Assembly (NCBI GenBank): GCA_035291905.1
Contig: DATDRF010000004.1
Coordinates: 1-10,048 of the forward strand
Origin: JACPLA01 sp035291905
Lineage (GTDB): Bacteria > Bacteroidota > Ignavibacteria > UBA10030
Direction: 5' to 3'
DNA length: 10,048 nucleotides
Part shown: in pieces, positions 1 to 7,214 of the stretch
Position numbering within the stretch: position 1 is the stretch's first letter
Layout: every line of letters begins with the position of its first letter
Program-made: the position numbers and the translations under genes
Notes under the pieces: model-generated
Told to the model about the DNA's origin: nothing
The model's input: only the letters and a program-made list of their open reading frames with translations
Databases searched by the model: none

Positions 1-38
1 ACTAAAACGAGCGTGATGAAGGAAAGGAAGCGTTTCAT
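1..38 (-). CDS. Start of an exported protein, cut by the window edge
   Basis: Reading leftwards, an ATG at 38-36 opens a frame that stays open to the window edge and encodes MKRFLSFITLVL. A basic start followed by a hydrophobic run is the beginning of a typical signal peptide. GGAG at 48-45 sits 6 nt before the ATG, a good ribosome site. The start lies 24 bp after the stop of the CocE-type hydrolase, on the same strand, as expected for the next gene of the operon. Only about 12 codons are visible, so the family cannot be named. Start and export are inferred from the ribosome site and residue pattern alone. Confidence 0.5.
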   Translation of the reverse strand, partial: MKRFLSFITLVL

Positions 39-62
39 GAAGATCTCCGTTGAAATTCGTGG

Positions 63-1937
63 CTAATTGACAACCGGAAGCTTCAGATACGACGAATGAG
101 GCCCCGATCGGTATACCCGCTGGACGGTTTTCTGGTAATCCGAGTCCTTGGCTCTGTAGATATCCAGGAACTTTCCGGGATTCCTGTCGACGAGAGGAAA
201 CCTCGTACTCTGAATTTGCACCATGATCCTGTGACCTTTTTTGAATCTATGGTGTTTGTCGGGAATGGTGAATTCGATTTCCGTAATCTCTCCCGGCTTC
301 ATCGGCTCGGGATTTTCCAGACTCTTGCGAAACTTGCTCCTCATGACCTCGCTTCCAACGAGCATCTGGAAATGCCCCATCCGAACTCTGCGGGGATTCG
401 GGATCGGATTGGGCGCATCGGGTGGAAAGACATCAATGACTTTCACGATCCAGTCGCAATCGGTGCCCGAAGTCGAGGCGAAGAAGTGGGGAGTGATTTG
501 GCCTGCAATGGTCACATCCTCGGCGAGGGTGTCGGATTCATAGACAAGCACATCCGGCCGGGTCGAGGCGAATCGTTGGTCTTCGACCATGAAGATATGG
601 CCCATCGAGGTCGTAATCTCCTCGGTGAAGGGAACCGGCTTCATCGGATCGCTTGTGTATTCGTCATACCCGCTTCCGGCAGTGCTTGAGGGCCGTTCAA
701 ATGACAAATGACCGTTGGGATGAAGATAGAGGTTCTTTGTCGCGGCCTCGGGCGGCGGCCATGAGGAATAAGGCTGCCATTCGTTTTGGCCGGTCATGAA
801 CGCCCAGACATTGGGGAGGTTCATTTCGCCCGTGTTCTTGAGGTGGTAGTTGAAAAAAGGAAGTTCCACATTCTCGCGGTACCAAAGGCTCGTCTTACTG
901 CCGAAGCGGATTTCGCCAAGCGTATCGCCGTCCACCCGCGCCCAGCCCCCGTGATGCCACGGTCCCCAGACGATTCGATTACTGGCCCCGGGACTCTTCT
1001 TTTCGATAGCATTGTGAATGTTGATTGCACCCCACGGATCCTCGGAATCGAACCAGCCGGCGACGATCATCATGGCGGGCCGAATGTTCTTCATGTGCTG
1101 CGGAACATTCTGTGCCTTCCAATACTCGTCATAGGTTCCATGCTGCATGAACGAGTTCCAGTCGGGAACCTCCCCCTTGAAATACCGGGCATCCGCGTTC
1201 GGCAGAGCGCCAAGCTCGAGGAAGAATCGGTATCCGTCCGGTGTGCCATAGTCGAATCTTCTCCGCCCGCGTCCGGTTGCCGCGTCACGATTCGATTGTC
1301 CAGGAGCGGTTCCTGCGAGCCAGGAGAATGCATGAGCCAGGAAGAACGCCCCGTTGTGGTGAAAATCATCACCGATAAACGTGTCGCCCATGGGTGCCTG
1401 GGGTGAGACAGCTTTTACGGCAGGATGCGCATCCACGGCTCCCAGTGCGGCGAGGTAACCTGGATACGAAATTCCCCAGATCCCGACCCGGCCGTTGTGG
1501 TGGCGAAGGTTCTTGATGAGCCATTCCACCGTGTCGTACGTGTCGCTGCTGTGGTCGACGTCCTTGTTGCTCTTCTTCACCGGGACATTGGGGCGCATGT
1601 AGAGGTATTCCCCTTCCGACATGAACTTTCCGCGGATATCCTGATGGACGAAGATGAATCCCTCCTTGTCAAAAAGGATTGAAGGTCCCAGCAGGGTGGG
1701 GTATCGATCCGCCCCATAAGGGCCCACACTGTAAGGAGTGCGCCGGAACATGATAGGATAGTCGCGCAGTGTATCCTTTGGCACATACACCGCAGTGTAC
1801 AGCTTGACCCCGTCGCGCATCGGAATCATGTACTCATACTTGGTGTAATGTTCCTTGACGTCGAACGTCGCCTGGGAAAACGAAACCCACGAGACAAGTA
1901 CAGTTACTAGAAACACGGGAAGGATGCGTCTTCTCAC
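63..1937 (-). CDS. Exported CocE/NonD (S15-type) alpha/beta hydrolase
   Basis: This 624-residue serine hydrolase resembles the CocE/NonD and alpha-amino-acid ester hydrolase group, which cleaves esters or amides of acylated amino acids and related compounds. Residues 1-23 form a signal peptide (hydrophobic run ending VSFSQA), so it should act outside the cytoplasm. The catalytic domain spans about 35-370. The nucleophile is Ser157 in GISYPG. The acid is probably Asp297 in GWFD, and the base is a His in GPWHHG (best fit His329). Tyr69 in RTPY matches the oxyanion tyrosine of CocE. Residues about 400-620 fit the C-terminal beta-sandwich of the family. The start is GTG, fixed by an AGGAGG 6 nt upstream. 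The length is normal for the family. The fold is secure; the substrate (ampicillin-like ester, peptide or other) cannot be told from sequence. Confidence 0.92.
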   Translation of the reverse strand: MRRRILPVFLVTVLVSWVSFSQATFDVKEHYTKYEYMIPMRDGVKLYTAVYVPKDTLRDYPIMFRRTPYSVGPYGADRYPTLLGPSILFDKEGFIFVHQDIRGKFMSEGEYLYMRPNVPVKKSNKDVDHSSDTYDTVEWLIKNLRHHNGRVGIWGISYPGYLAALGAVDAHPAVKAVSPQAPMGDTFIGDDFHHNGAFFLAHAFSWLAGTAPGQSNRDAATGRGRRRFDYGTPDGYRFFLELGALPNADARYFKGEVPDWNSFMQHGTYDEYWKAQNVPQHMKNIRPAMMIVAGWFDSEDPWGAINIHNAIEKKSPGASNRIVWGPWHHGGWARVDGDTLGEIRFGSKTSLWYRENVELPFFNYHLKNTGEMNLPNVWAFMTGQNEWQPYSSWPPPEAATKNLYLHPNGHLSFERPSSTAGSGYDEYTSDPMKPVPFTEEITTSMGHIFMVEDQRFASTRPDVLVYESDTLAEDVTIAGQITPHFFASTSGTDCDWIVKVIDVFPPDAPNPIPNPRRVRMGHFQMLVGSEVMRSKFRKSLENPEPMKPGEITEIEFTIPDKHHRFKKGHRIMVQIQSTRFPLVDRNPGKFLDIYRAKDSDYQKTVQRVYRSGPHSSYLKLPVVN

Positions 1938-1943
1938 TTATCT

Positions 1944-1949
1944 CCTCCT
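1944..1949 (-). promoter_or_regulatory. AGGAGG ribosome site fixing a GTG start
   Basis: The complement of 1944-1949 reads AGGAGG and lies 6 nt before the GTG at 1937-1935 of the CocE-type hydrolase. This near-perfect Shine-Dalgarno supports the GTG start, which also gives an intact signal peptide. Confidence 0.8.
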
Positions 1950-1962
1950 TTTAGGTTATTGC

Positions 1963-2020
1963 CGAACTCATCCCTCTTCTCTTCAAAGAGAAGGGGGAGA
2001 TCCGAACGGGGATGAGTTGG
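1963..2020. repeat. REP-like palindromic element between two hydrolase genes
   Basis: AACTCATCCC at 1965-1974 is an exact inverted match to GGGATGAGTT at 2009-2018. Nested inside, CTTCTCTT (1976-1983) pairs with AAGAGAAG (1986-1993). That inner stem can extend to 12 bp over 1972-1997 if a T-G pair is allowed, so inner and outer stems compete for the CCC at 1972-1974. The element begins two bases after the stop of the M28 gene and fills most of the 85-bp gap before the CocE-type gene. Layout and size suggest a dispersed REP-type palindrome, which may stabilise the 3' end of the upstream message. There is no T run for a terminator in either direction. Copy number elsewhere cannot be seen here. 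Confidence 0.6.
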
Positions 2021-2022
2021 AA

Positions 2023-3699
2023 CTACTTCAGCATCTGTTCACGCTTCGCCTTGAACTCGGTTCCTTCTTTCCACGTCGGCCAGTTTGTTCCTTCTGTAAT
2101 GTTGTACCCGAGCTTCAACAAGAGCTTTGCATCTTCAACCGCGCCTGAAAGATCCCAATCCGCTTTTATCTCGTCGGATGGTTTATGATAGTCATTGTTC
2201 GTGTATTCATCCCGCTTCTGCTTGCTGTACCCCGCGGGTTTGTCGATATAATCATCCCCCGCGTCGCTGTGAAGAGCGGGAACTCCCACTTTTGCAAATT
2301 CAAAGTGATCCGAACGGTAGTAGAATCCCTTTTCCGGCTCGGCATCCGGCTTGAGCGTACGCCCCTGCGTACGTGCCTCTTCTGCGAGAAGATCGTCGAT
2401 CGTTGAATTGCCGAGACCGATGACCGTGTAATCCCTTGTCTGACCCCATTGATTGACTCCGTCGATATTGATGGCCGTGAGGGTTTTGGCGAGAGGATAG
2501 AGCGGGTTGGTTGCGTAGTATTTCGCGCCAAGCAATCCTTTTTCCTCCGCTGTCACGGAGAGAAAGAGGACTGATCGCTTCGGCTTCGTTGGAAGCTTCG
2601 TGAATGCTTTGGCGATTTCGAGGAGGGCGGAGGTGCCGGAGGCATTGTCAAGGGCGCCGTTGTAGATCCCGTCATCCTTTGCTTTCTCGTCTTTTCCAAG
2701 ATGGTCCCAATGGGCCATATAGATAAGGTACTCGTCCTTGAGATTCGGATCCGAACCTTCGAGTTTCGCGACCACATTCTTCGACTGAACCTCTCGCAGA
2801 GTGTTCTTGATGTGGAAAGATGCCTTTGCTCCCAGAGATACGGGCCTGAAGTCCTTTCTCACCGCTGCTTTCTTCAGCTCATCAAAGTCTTTTCCGCTGC
2901 CGGAGAAGAGTTGCTTTGCCACACCGAGTGTGATCCACGATTCCACGGCGACTCGCCGCATGTTCTTGTCGGAAGTCTGAATGTCAAAGTTCTCGCGTCC
3001 CCAGCTTCCCGACACGACTTCGAAGGGATATCCGGCCGGGCCCGTTTCGTGTACAATGATCGCTGCCGCCGCTCCTTTTTCTGAGGCGATCTCATACTTG
3101 TACGTCCATCGACCGTAGTATGTCATGGCCCTTCCCTTGAAAAGGGATTCGTCAAGCTTCGTCGGATCGTTCGGGTCGGGAACTGCAGGATCGTTGATCA
3201 ACATGACGATCGTCTTCCCGCGAACGTCGACATCTTTGTAGTCATCCCACCCGTATTCGGGCGCTACAACGCCATAGCCGACAAAGACGATCTCCGAATT
3301 ATCCACGATGACCTGGGGGACAAAGCGGCGCGAGACAGCGACGTAGTCTTTCAGGTTCTCCAGGCTCATCCGTTTTCCGCCGGCAGTAATCGAAGCGGTA
3401 GCCTGGGCGGTGAAACCGGCAAGCGGGACGTTTTGGACAAAGGAGCCGTCAGGGTTTCCGGGTTGGAGGCCGAGTTGTTTGAACTGGCCGATCAGATAGT
3501 CCGCAGTCAATTCCTCTCCCTTGCTGCCCGGGGCTCTTCCCTCGAATTCATCCGAGGCGAGGACTTTAATATGTGTCATGAGACCGTCTGCTGTAATGCT
3601 CTCCAATGCAGGTGCGAGCACGCTGTCACGGTTTGTCGAGCATGAACCAGCGAACAAGAGAAGTAGAAGTATGATTGTGCCAGAGAGAAAGGAACGCAT
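2023..3699 (-). CDS. M28-family zinc aminopeptidase, outer-membrane lipoprotein type
   Basis: This 558-residue metallopeptidase probably removes N-terminal residues from peptides in the periplasm. Residues 1-20 form a lipoprotein signal ending in a lipobox-like AGSC, with Cys20 as lipid site and Ser21 at +2, consistent with the outer membrane. A protease-associated (PA) domain is inserted at about 110-290. The two-zinc peptidase domain follows with all expected residues: His330 in HWDH, bridging Asp351 in ALDNASG, Glu385 and Glu386 in TAEEKG (general base and ligand), Asp413 in NIDG, and His465 in RSDHFEF. The ATG has AGGAGG 4 nt upstream and lies 39 bp after the thiolase stop. The specificity of M28 enzymes varies widely and is not predictable here. 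No truncation or missing residue is seen. Confidence 0.93.
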   Translation of the reverse strand: MRSFLSGTIILLLLLFAGSCSTNRDSVLAPALESITADGLMTHIKVLASDEFEGRAPGSKGEELTADYLIGQFKQLGLQPGNPDGSFVQNVPLAGFTAQATASITAGGKRMSLENLKDYVAVSRRFVPQVIVDNSEIVFVGYGVVAPEYGWDDYKDVDVRGKTIVMLINDPAVPDPNDPTKLDESLFKGRAMTYYGRWTYKYEIASEKGAAAAIIVHETGPAGYPFEVVSGSWGRENFDIQTSDKNMRRVAVESWITLGVAKQLFSGSGKDFDELKKAAVRKDFRPVSLGAKASFHIKNTLREVQSKNVVAKLEGSDPNLKDEYLIYMAHWDHLGKDEKAKDDGIYNGALDNASGTSALLEIAKAFTKLPTKPKRSVLFLSVTAEEKGLLGAKYYATNPLYPLAKTLTAINIDGVNQWGQTRDYTVIGLGNSTIDDLLAEEARTQGRTLKPDAEPEKGFYYRSDHFEFAKVGVPALHSDAGDDYIDKPAGYSKQKRDEYTNNDYHKPSDEIKADWDLSGAVEDAKLLLKLGYNITEGTNWPTWKEGTEFKAKREQMLK

Positions 3700-3738
3700 A
3701 TATCCTCCTGATGATGCCGAATGAAAAACTGAATCTGC

Positions 3739-4956
3739 CTAAGAAATTCGTTCAACTATTGTGGCGATGCCTTGACCGACTCCGATACACATCGTCGCAA
3801 GGCCGTATCGAATCTTTTTCCTTTTCATTTCATGCAGGAGCGTCGTCATGATGCGGGCACCGCTGCAGCCGAGCGGATGGCCGAGGGCGATCGCCCCGCC
3901 GTTGATGTTCACCACGTCGGGATTGAGCCCAAGATCCCGGATGACCGCAAGCGACTGTGCGGCAAATGCTTCGTTCAACTCCACCAATCCGATTTCACTG
4001 AGCTTCAGTCCGGATTTCTTTAATGCAATGTTTGTCGCCGGAACAGGCCCTATCCCCATAATGCGCGGATCGACTCCCGCGACTCCGGTGGAAACGATTC
4101 GGGCGAGGGGCTTGAGGCCAAGTTCTTTTGACTTTCTTTCACTTGCGATAAGCACGGCGGCCGCGCCGTCGTTAAGCGACGAGGAATTCCCTGCCGTTAC
4201 GGTCCCGCCTTTGCGAAACACCGGCTGAAGCTGTGAAAGCTTCTCGAGTGAAGTATCACGCCGCGGTCCATCATCATCCTGGATGACAACGGGCGATCCT
4301 TTTTTCTGTGGTATTTCCACTGGGATGATCTCGTCATGAAAAATACCGTTTTCCTGGGCCTTTACAGCCAGCATGTGACTGCGGAGAGCGAACGCATCCT
4401 GATCGGACCGGGTGATCTTCCACCGTTCCGCAATATTCTCGGCTGTCTCACCCATCGATTCGAGCGGGATGAGCTTTTCCATTTTGGGATTTGGAAACCG
4501 CCAGCCAAGAGCAGTGTCGAAGGCGGTAAGATTTCCGTAGAGAGGCTGTCCGCTGACGTTTTTTGCCGTCACGAAGGGGGCGCGTGTCATGCTTTCTGCC
4601 CCGCCTGCGATAATCAGGTCGCTGTCGCCGCTCCAGATTCCGCGCGCAGCCATGTTGATGGCGTCGAGGCTTGATCCGCAAAGTCTGTTGATCGTGGTGG
4701 CGGGAACCGTTTGGGGAAAACCTGCAAGCAACACGGCCATGCGTCCGAGATTTCGGTTGTCTTCTCCGGCCTGATTGGCACATCCCCAGAGAACGTCTTC
4801 AACATGCGCAGGGTCCACTCCGGTTCTCTGCGTAATTTCCTGAAGGACGTAAGCGCTGAGGTCGTCCACCCGGACGTCTTTGAGAACGCCGCCGTATTTT
4901 CCCACGGGTGTTCGAAGAGCGTCAATGATAAAGGCTTCGTTGCTCGATCGTTGCAT
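3739..4956 (-). CDS. Acetyl-CoA C-acyltransferase (thiolase), 3-oxoadipyl-CoA-like
   Basis: This cytoplasmic thiolase cleaves a 3-oxoacyl-CoA with CoA to give acetyl-CoA and a shortened acyl-CoA, the last step of beta-oxidation-type degradation. With a start at 4956 it has 405 residues, normal for the family. The nucleophile is Cys93 in NRLCGSS, with His360 in ALGHPLGCSG, Cys390 in MCIGVGQG, and the NEAF motif at 328-331. The early segment WGCANQAGEDNRN and the NRLCGSS loop resemble PcaF/PaaJ (3-oxoadipyl-CoA thiolases) more than generic FadA, so a dicarboxylyl or phenylacetate-derived substrate is possible. The frame is open back to 5247, but those 97 codons lie over the MauE gene, have no thiolase similarity and are rejected. 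Its ribosome site (AGGA 3 nt before ATG) is close and weak. It sits 31 bp after the MauE gene. Confidence 0.93.
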   Translation of the reverse strand: MQRSSNEAFIIDALRTPVGKYGGVLKDVRVDDLSAYVLQEITQRTGVDPAHVEDVLWGCANQAGEDNRNLGRMAVLLAGFPQTVPATTINRLCGSSLDAINMAARGIWSGDSDLIIAGGAESMTRAPFVTAKNVSGQPLYGNLTAFDTALGWRFPNPKMEKLIPLESMGETAENIAERWKITRSDQDAFALRSHMLAVKAQENGIFHDEIIPVEIPQKKGSPVVIQDDDGPRRDTSLEKLSQLQPVFRKGGTVTAGNSSSLNDGAAAVLIASERKSKELGLKPLARIVSTGVAGVDPRIMGIGPVPATNIALKKSGLKLSEIGLVELNEAFAAQSLAVIRDLGLNPDVVNINGGAIALGHPLGCSGARIMTTLLHEMKRKKIRYGLATMCIGVGQGIATIVERIS

Positions 4957-4987
4957 GATTCCTGGCGAGAAGGTGACGGCAGAACCG

Positions 4988-5461
4988 CTAGGGATTCTTC
5001 TCACGATTCGTGAGATAGTGTTCCAGCGAGAAGCGTATGCCTGGGGAAAAATAAAGATACGCGCTGACGGCCGTGAGGATGACATTTTCTCCCGCCTTCG
5101 CCCAGCCGATCCGGGCCGCAGCCGGATCCTGCGAAAAGCATCCGCATGAGATGTCGAGGCCCCTGAAGAGGGCGGAGAGAACGGCGAGAGTGAAAACGAA
5201 GAGGAGTGCCCCAGAAAGGAGCGCAGCTCCCGGAATGAGCAGCCCAAAAACCATGGCCATACCGCATATCAGTTCAATCCACGGCAACACCGTTGCAATA
5301 ACCATGACCACCGGACCGGAGAGGATCTGGTAGTCTTCGATTGACCGGGCAAATGCGAGAGGGTCGGCAATCTTGTCGATGCTGGCGATCAGAAGGAGCG
5401 ACCCTAGGAAAACGCGGGCTGTGAGGATATTGAATTCGTTCGCGAGGAATCGTTTCAGCAT
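4988..5461 (-). CDS. MauE/DoxX-family redox-associated membrane protein
   Basis: This is a 157-residue inner-membrane protein with four likely transmembrane helices (about 12-28, 49-73, 74-98 and 121-138). The loop after the third helix carries SCGCF, with Cys106 and Cys108, the signature of MauE/DoxX-type proteins linked to thiol oxidation or disulfide handling outside the cytoplasm. The ATG at 5461-5459 overlaps the TAA stop of the rhodanese gene by one base (TAATG), which implies translational coupling and fixes the start. A longer reading from 5509 would overlap the rhodanese gene by 49 bases and is less likely. Together with the rhodanese and DUF1573 genes it forms a three-gene unit. Family assignment rests on topology plus the CxC motif; the partner molecule is unknown. 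Confidence 0.85.
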   Translation of the reverse strand: MLKRFLANEFNILTARVFLGSLLLIASIDKIADPLAFARSIEDYQILSGPVVMVIATVLPWIELICGMAMVFGLLIPGAALLSGALLFVFTLAVLSALFRGLDISCGCFSQDPAAARIGWAKAGENVILTAVSAYLYFSPGIRFSLEHYLTNREKNP

Positions 5462-5940
5462 TATTCTTTCACCGCCGTGGGGAGCCCTTGATTCCGCCAT
5501 TCGTTCCATCCCGCAAAAAAGACCTTCACCGAAGTGAATCCGGATTCCATCAGCAGAGTGGCGAGCTCAACACTTGAACTGCATTCAGCTCCGTCGCAAT
5601 ATGTGACAATGGGCCTGTTCCGCGGAAGGGACGAAACAATCTCCGATTTTGCGGCGAACTCGGCAAGCGGCAGGCTGACGGCACCCTTGATGTGGCCGAG
5701 CTTGTAGTCAAATTCATGTCGTGCATCGACGAACACTGCGTTACCCGACTGATACAGATTCAGCGCCTCCTGGATTTCAATAATTTGGGGTGCCGCTGAA
5801 ACTTGTCCTGACGCTGTGCGTGCTGATGCGGGTCCTGCAAACAGCCCCTTCTCCTGAACAAAGGTGTAGGAAAATCCGAGAATCACGGCGCACACCGTGA
5901 TTGCAAGACTCTCCCGCCACGACGTTTGAAAGCGCGTCAC
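5461..5940 (-). CDS. Membrane-anchored rhodanese-like sulfurtransferase
   Basis: This 159-residue protein has one N-terminal membrane segment (about 12-28) without an obvious cleavage site, then a single rhodanese domain at about 52-158 that probably faces the periplasm. Family motifs are VDARHEFDYKLGHIKGA (about 71-87) and the active loop YCDGAECSS, where Cys115 is the expected persulfide-bearing residue. A second cysteine, Cys120, lies at the end of the loop, and AGWNEWRNQG (143-152) is the usual C-terminal rhodanese signature. Rhodaneses transfer sulfane sulfur to thiols or handle persulfides. The loop differs from the CRxGxR/T form of classical thiosulfate sulfurtransferases, so the donor is uncertain. 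The GTG start overlaps the DUF1573 stop by four bases (GTGA). Confidence 0.9.
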   Translation of the reverse strand: MTRFQTSWRESLAITVCAVILGFSYTFVQEKGLFAGPASARTASGQVSAAPQIIEIQEALNLYQSGNAVFVDARHEFDYKLGHIKGAVSLPLAEFAAKSEIVSSLPRNRPIVTYCDGAECSSSVELATLLMESGFTSVKVFFAGWNEWRNQGLPTAVKE

Positions 5941-6629
5941 CGGTTCACTCCAACAAGGCTGAGAAGGATAGGCACTTTTGGCTGTTTCTTGCTGTCCGTA
6001 TTCAGCGTGAATGTTTCGCTGAAGTATCCGACACGATTCGGAACAACGGACACCCTCACGACGACGGTATCTCCCGGAGCAACGGTGGCTTTGTCATATT
6101 CCACCGTCAGTTTTTCGTAAACCTTGCTGACGCCCTTGATTGAGATCTTCGATTCCCCGGCGTTTTTCAGCGTGTAGGTGAGCGTTGCCGACTTGCCGAT
6201 TGATACATCGCCAAACCATATGAACTTGACAGAATTGACGGGTTCCAGTTCCTCTTTTATCGAAATTGTGAGCGTCACCGTGGCATACCGATTGGTCGGG
6301 TCGTTGGTCTCAATGTAGATGTATTTCTTGACGGTTCCCCGAATATTGGCAGAGTTGAATTCCACTTCGACCATGTCGGCCTCGTCCGGCTTCAGCTCCT
6401 CTTTCGGTTGTTTCACCGTGGTGCACCCGCATGAGGTTCTTATGCTCTCAATGGTCAGTGTGCTCGTTCCTCCGTTTGTAAGCTTCACCCGTGCTTTGAC
6501 AATCGTCCCGTTATAGACGCTCCCAAGGTGGATTTCCTGCTTCTCGAGGACGAGTTTTGGTTGTGCGGCAGATAGCCCAAAAAGGAAAACAATACACCCC
6601 AAAAGAATCCACAATTGACGGACTGACAT
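5937..6629 (-). CDS. Exported DUF1573 protein with CGC motif
   Basis: This 230-residue protein starts with a signal peptide (hydrophobic 6-21, cleavage near AAQ at 21-23). Residues about 25-125 are a DUF1573 domain, an immunoglobulin-like beta-sandwich recognised by the start (FDFG-like HLGSVYNG), the TNGG turn, and the family hallmark TSCGCT with Cys67 and Cys69. Residues about 134-228 look like a second similar beta-sandwich (WFGDVSIGKSATLTYTLKNAG) without cysteines. DUF1573 proteins are common in Bacteroidota and are exported; their molecular job is not established. ATG with AGGAG 7 nt upstream gives a confident start, 18 bp after the previous gene. Its overlap with the rhodanese gene and the nearby MauE gene suggest the Cys pair takes part in the same thiol chemistry. 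That link is inferred from context. Confidence 0.88.
   Translation of the reverse strand: MSVRQLWILLGCIVFLFGLSAAQPKLVLEKQEIHLGSVYNGTIVKARVKLTNGGTSTLTIESIRTSCGCTTVKQPKEELKPDEADMVEVEFNSANIRGTVKKYIYIETNDPTNRYATVTLTISIKEELEPVNSVKFIWFGDVSIGKSATLTYTLKNAGESKISIKGVSKVYEKLTVEYDKATVAPGDTVVVRVSVVPNRVGYFSETFTLNTDSKKQPKVPILLSLVGVNR
5948..5951 (-). promoter_or_regulatory. GGAG ribosome site for the rhodanese GTG start
   Basis: The complement of 5948-5951 reads GGAG, 7 nt before the GTG at 5940-5938. It lies inside the last codons of the DUF1573 gene, whose TGA stop overlaps the GTG. Site and overlap together support the GTG and coupled translation. Confidence 0.65.
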
Positions 6630-6647
6630 GATCTTCTCCTTTGTTTC

Positions 6648-7193
6648 CTACGGCGTTACCTTCTCAAGCTTTGCGAAATCGACGGTTTCCACAAGTTTCA
6701 CAAGAATCTGAGTGTCTGAAAAACCGTCTCCCCCCAGCTTGAACATGAATCGGTTGCCGACCATGAATTCAAGTTCACAGCTCTTGTAGTCGCCTGTGCG
6801 GGCTGATTCCTTTCCTTTGTACGCACTCTTTACCGTCACGGATTTCTCATACCCGTCTTCGGTCTCGTTCTCAAAATCCTGCTGGTATTGCATCATCGCC
6901 ATTGCGGCATAAGGAATTCCCGACATATCTGAGAGGGTGATTTCGATCGACTGCTCTACGTATCCTGTGTCGTTCTCCGATGCCGGTTTTGTGACATAAC
7001 GGACCTTTGCCTCGGACGTTGTCATCCCCATTGCGGACTGTGTCTGTCCGGTCGGCTTCTTTCTCTCGAATCCCTTCACATCTGCCGACGGGAGGAACTC
7101 CTGAAGTTTCTTGAAATGGACTGCTTTGGTCTGGCTGAGAGAGGATGGTGTCAGCACCAGACATGCGACAAAAAGCGAGACGATCGTTTTCAT
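6648..7193 (-). CDS. Exported protein of unknown family, 181 residues
   Basis: I do not recognise the family. Residues 1-20 form a clear signal peptide ending SSLSQ, so the product is periplasmic or surface-exposed. The mature part is about 160 residues, mixed and polar, with one cysteine (Cys139). Visible segments are a charged KKLQEFLP near the mature start, a Met-rich stretch AAMAMMQYQQ (96-105), then GYEKSVTVKSAYKGKES (114-130) and GNRFMFKLGGDG (146-157). The alternation of short hydrophobic and polar residues suggests a beta-rich fold. ATG has AGGAG 6 nt upstream, and the gene begins 21 bp after the DUF4412 gene. Size, signal and position next to DUF4412 suggest a partner lipid- or surface-related function, but this is only guilt by association. 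Confidence 0.8.
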   Translation of the reverse strand: MKTIVSLFVACLVLTPSSLSQTKAVHFKKLQEFLPSADVKGFERKKPTGQTQSAMGMTTSEAKVRYVTKPASENDTGYVEQSIEITLSDMSGIPYAAMAMMQYQQDFENETEDGYEKSVTVKSAYKGKESARTGDYKSCELEFMVGNRFMFKLGGDGFSDTQILVKLVETVDFAKLEKVTP

Positions 7194-7214
7194 AGTTGCT
7201 CCTTTTCCTGGGTA

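Noticed and set aside
1972..1997. Rho-independent terminator
   Set aside because: The hairpin is strong, but no T run follows it in either direction; on the minus strand the downstream gene's ribosome site follows soon after.
4957..5247. 97-codon in-frame extension of the thiolase upstream of its ATG at 4956
   Set aside because: It lies over the MauE/DoxX gene in another frame, is Arg/Ser-rich with no thiolase similarity, and the shorter protein has exactly the family's usual N-terminus.
5462..5509. 16-codon extension of the MauE/DoxX protein
   Set aside because: It overlaps the rhodanese coding end. The ATG in TAATG gives a normal N-terminus and a coupled start.
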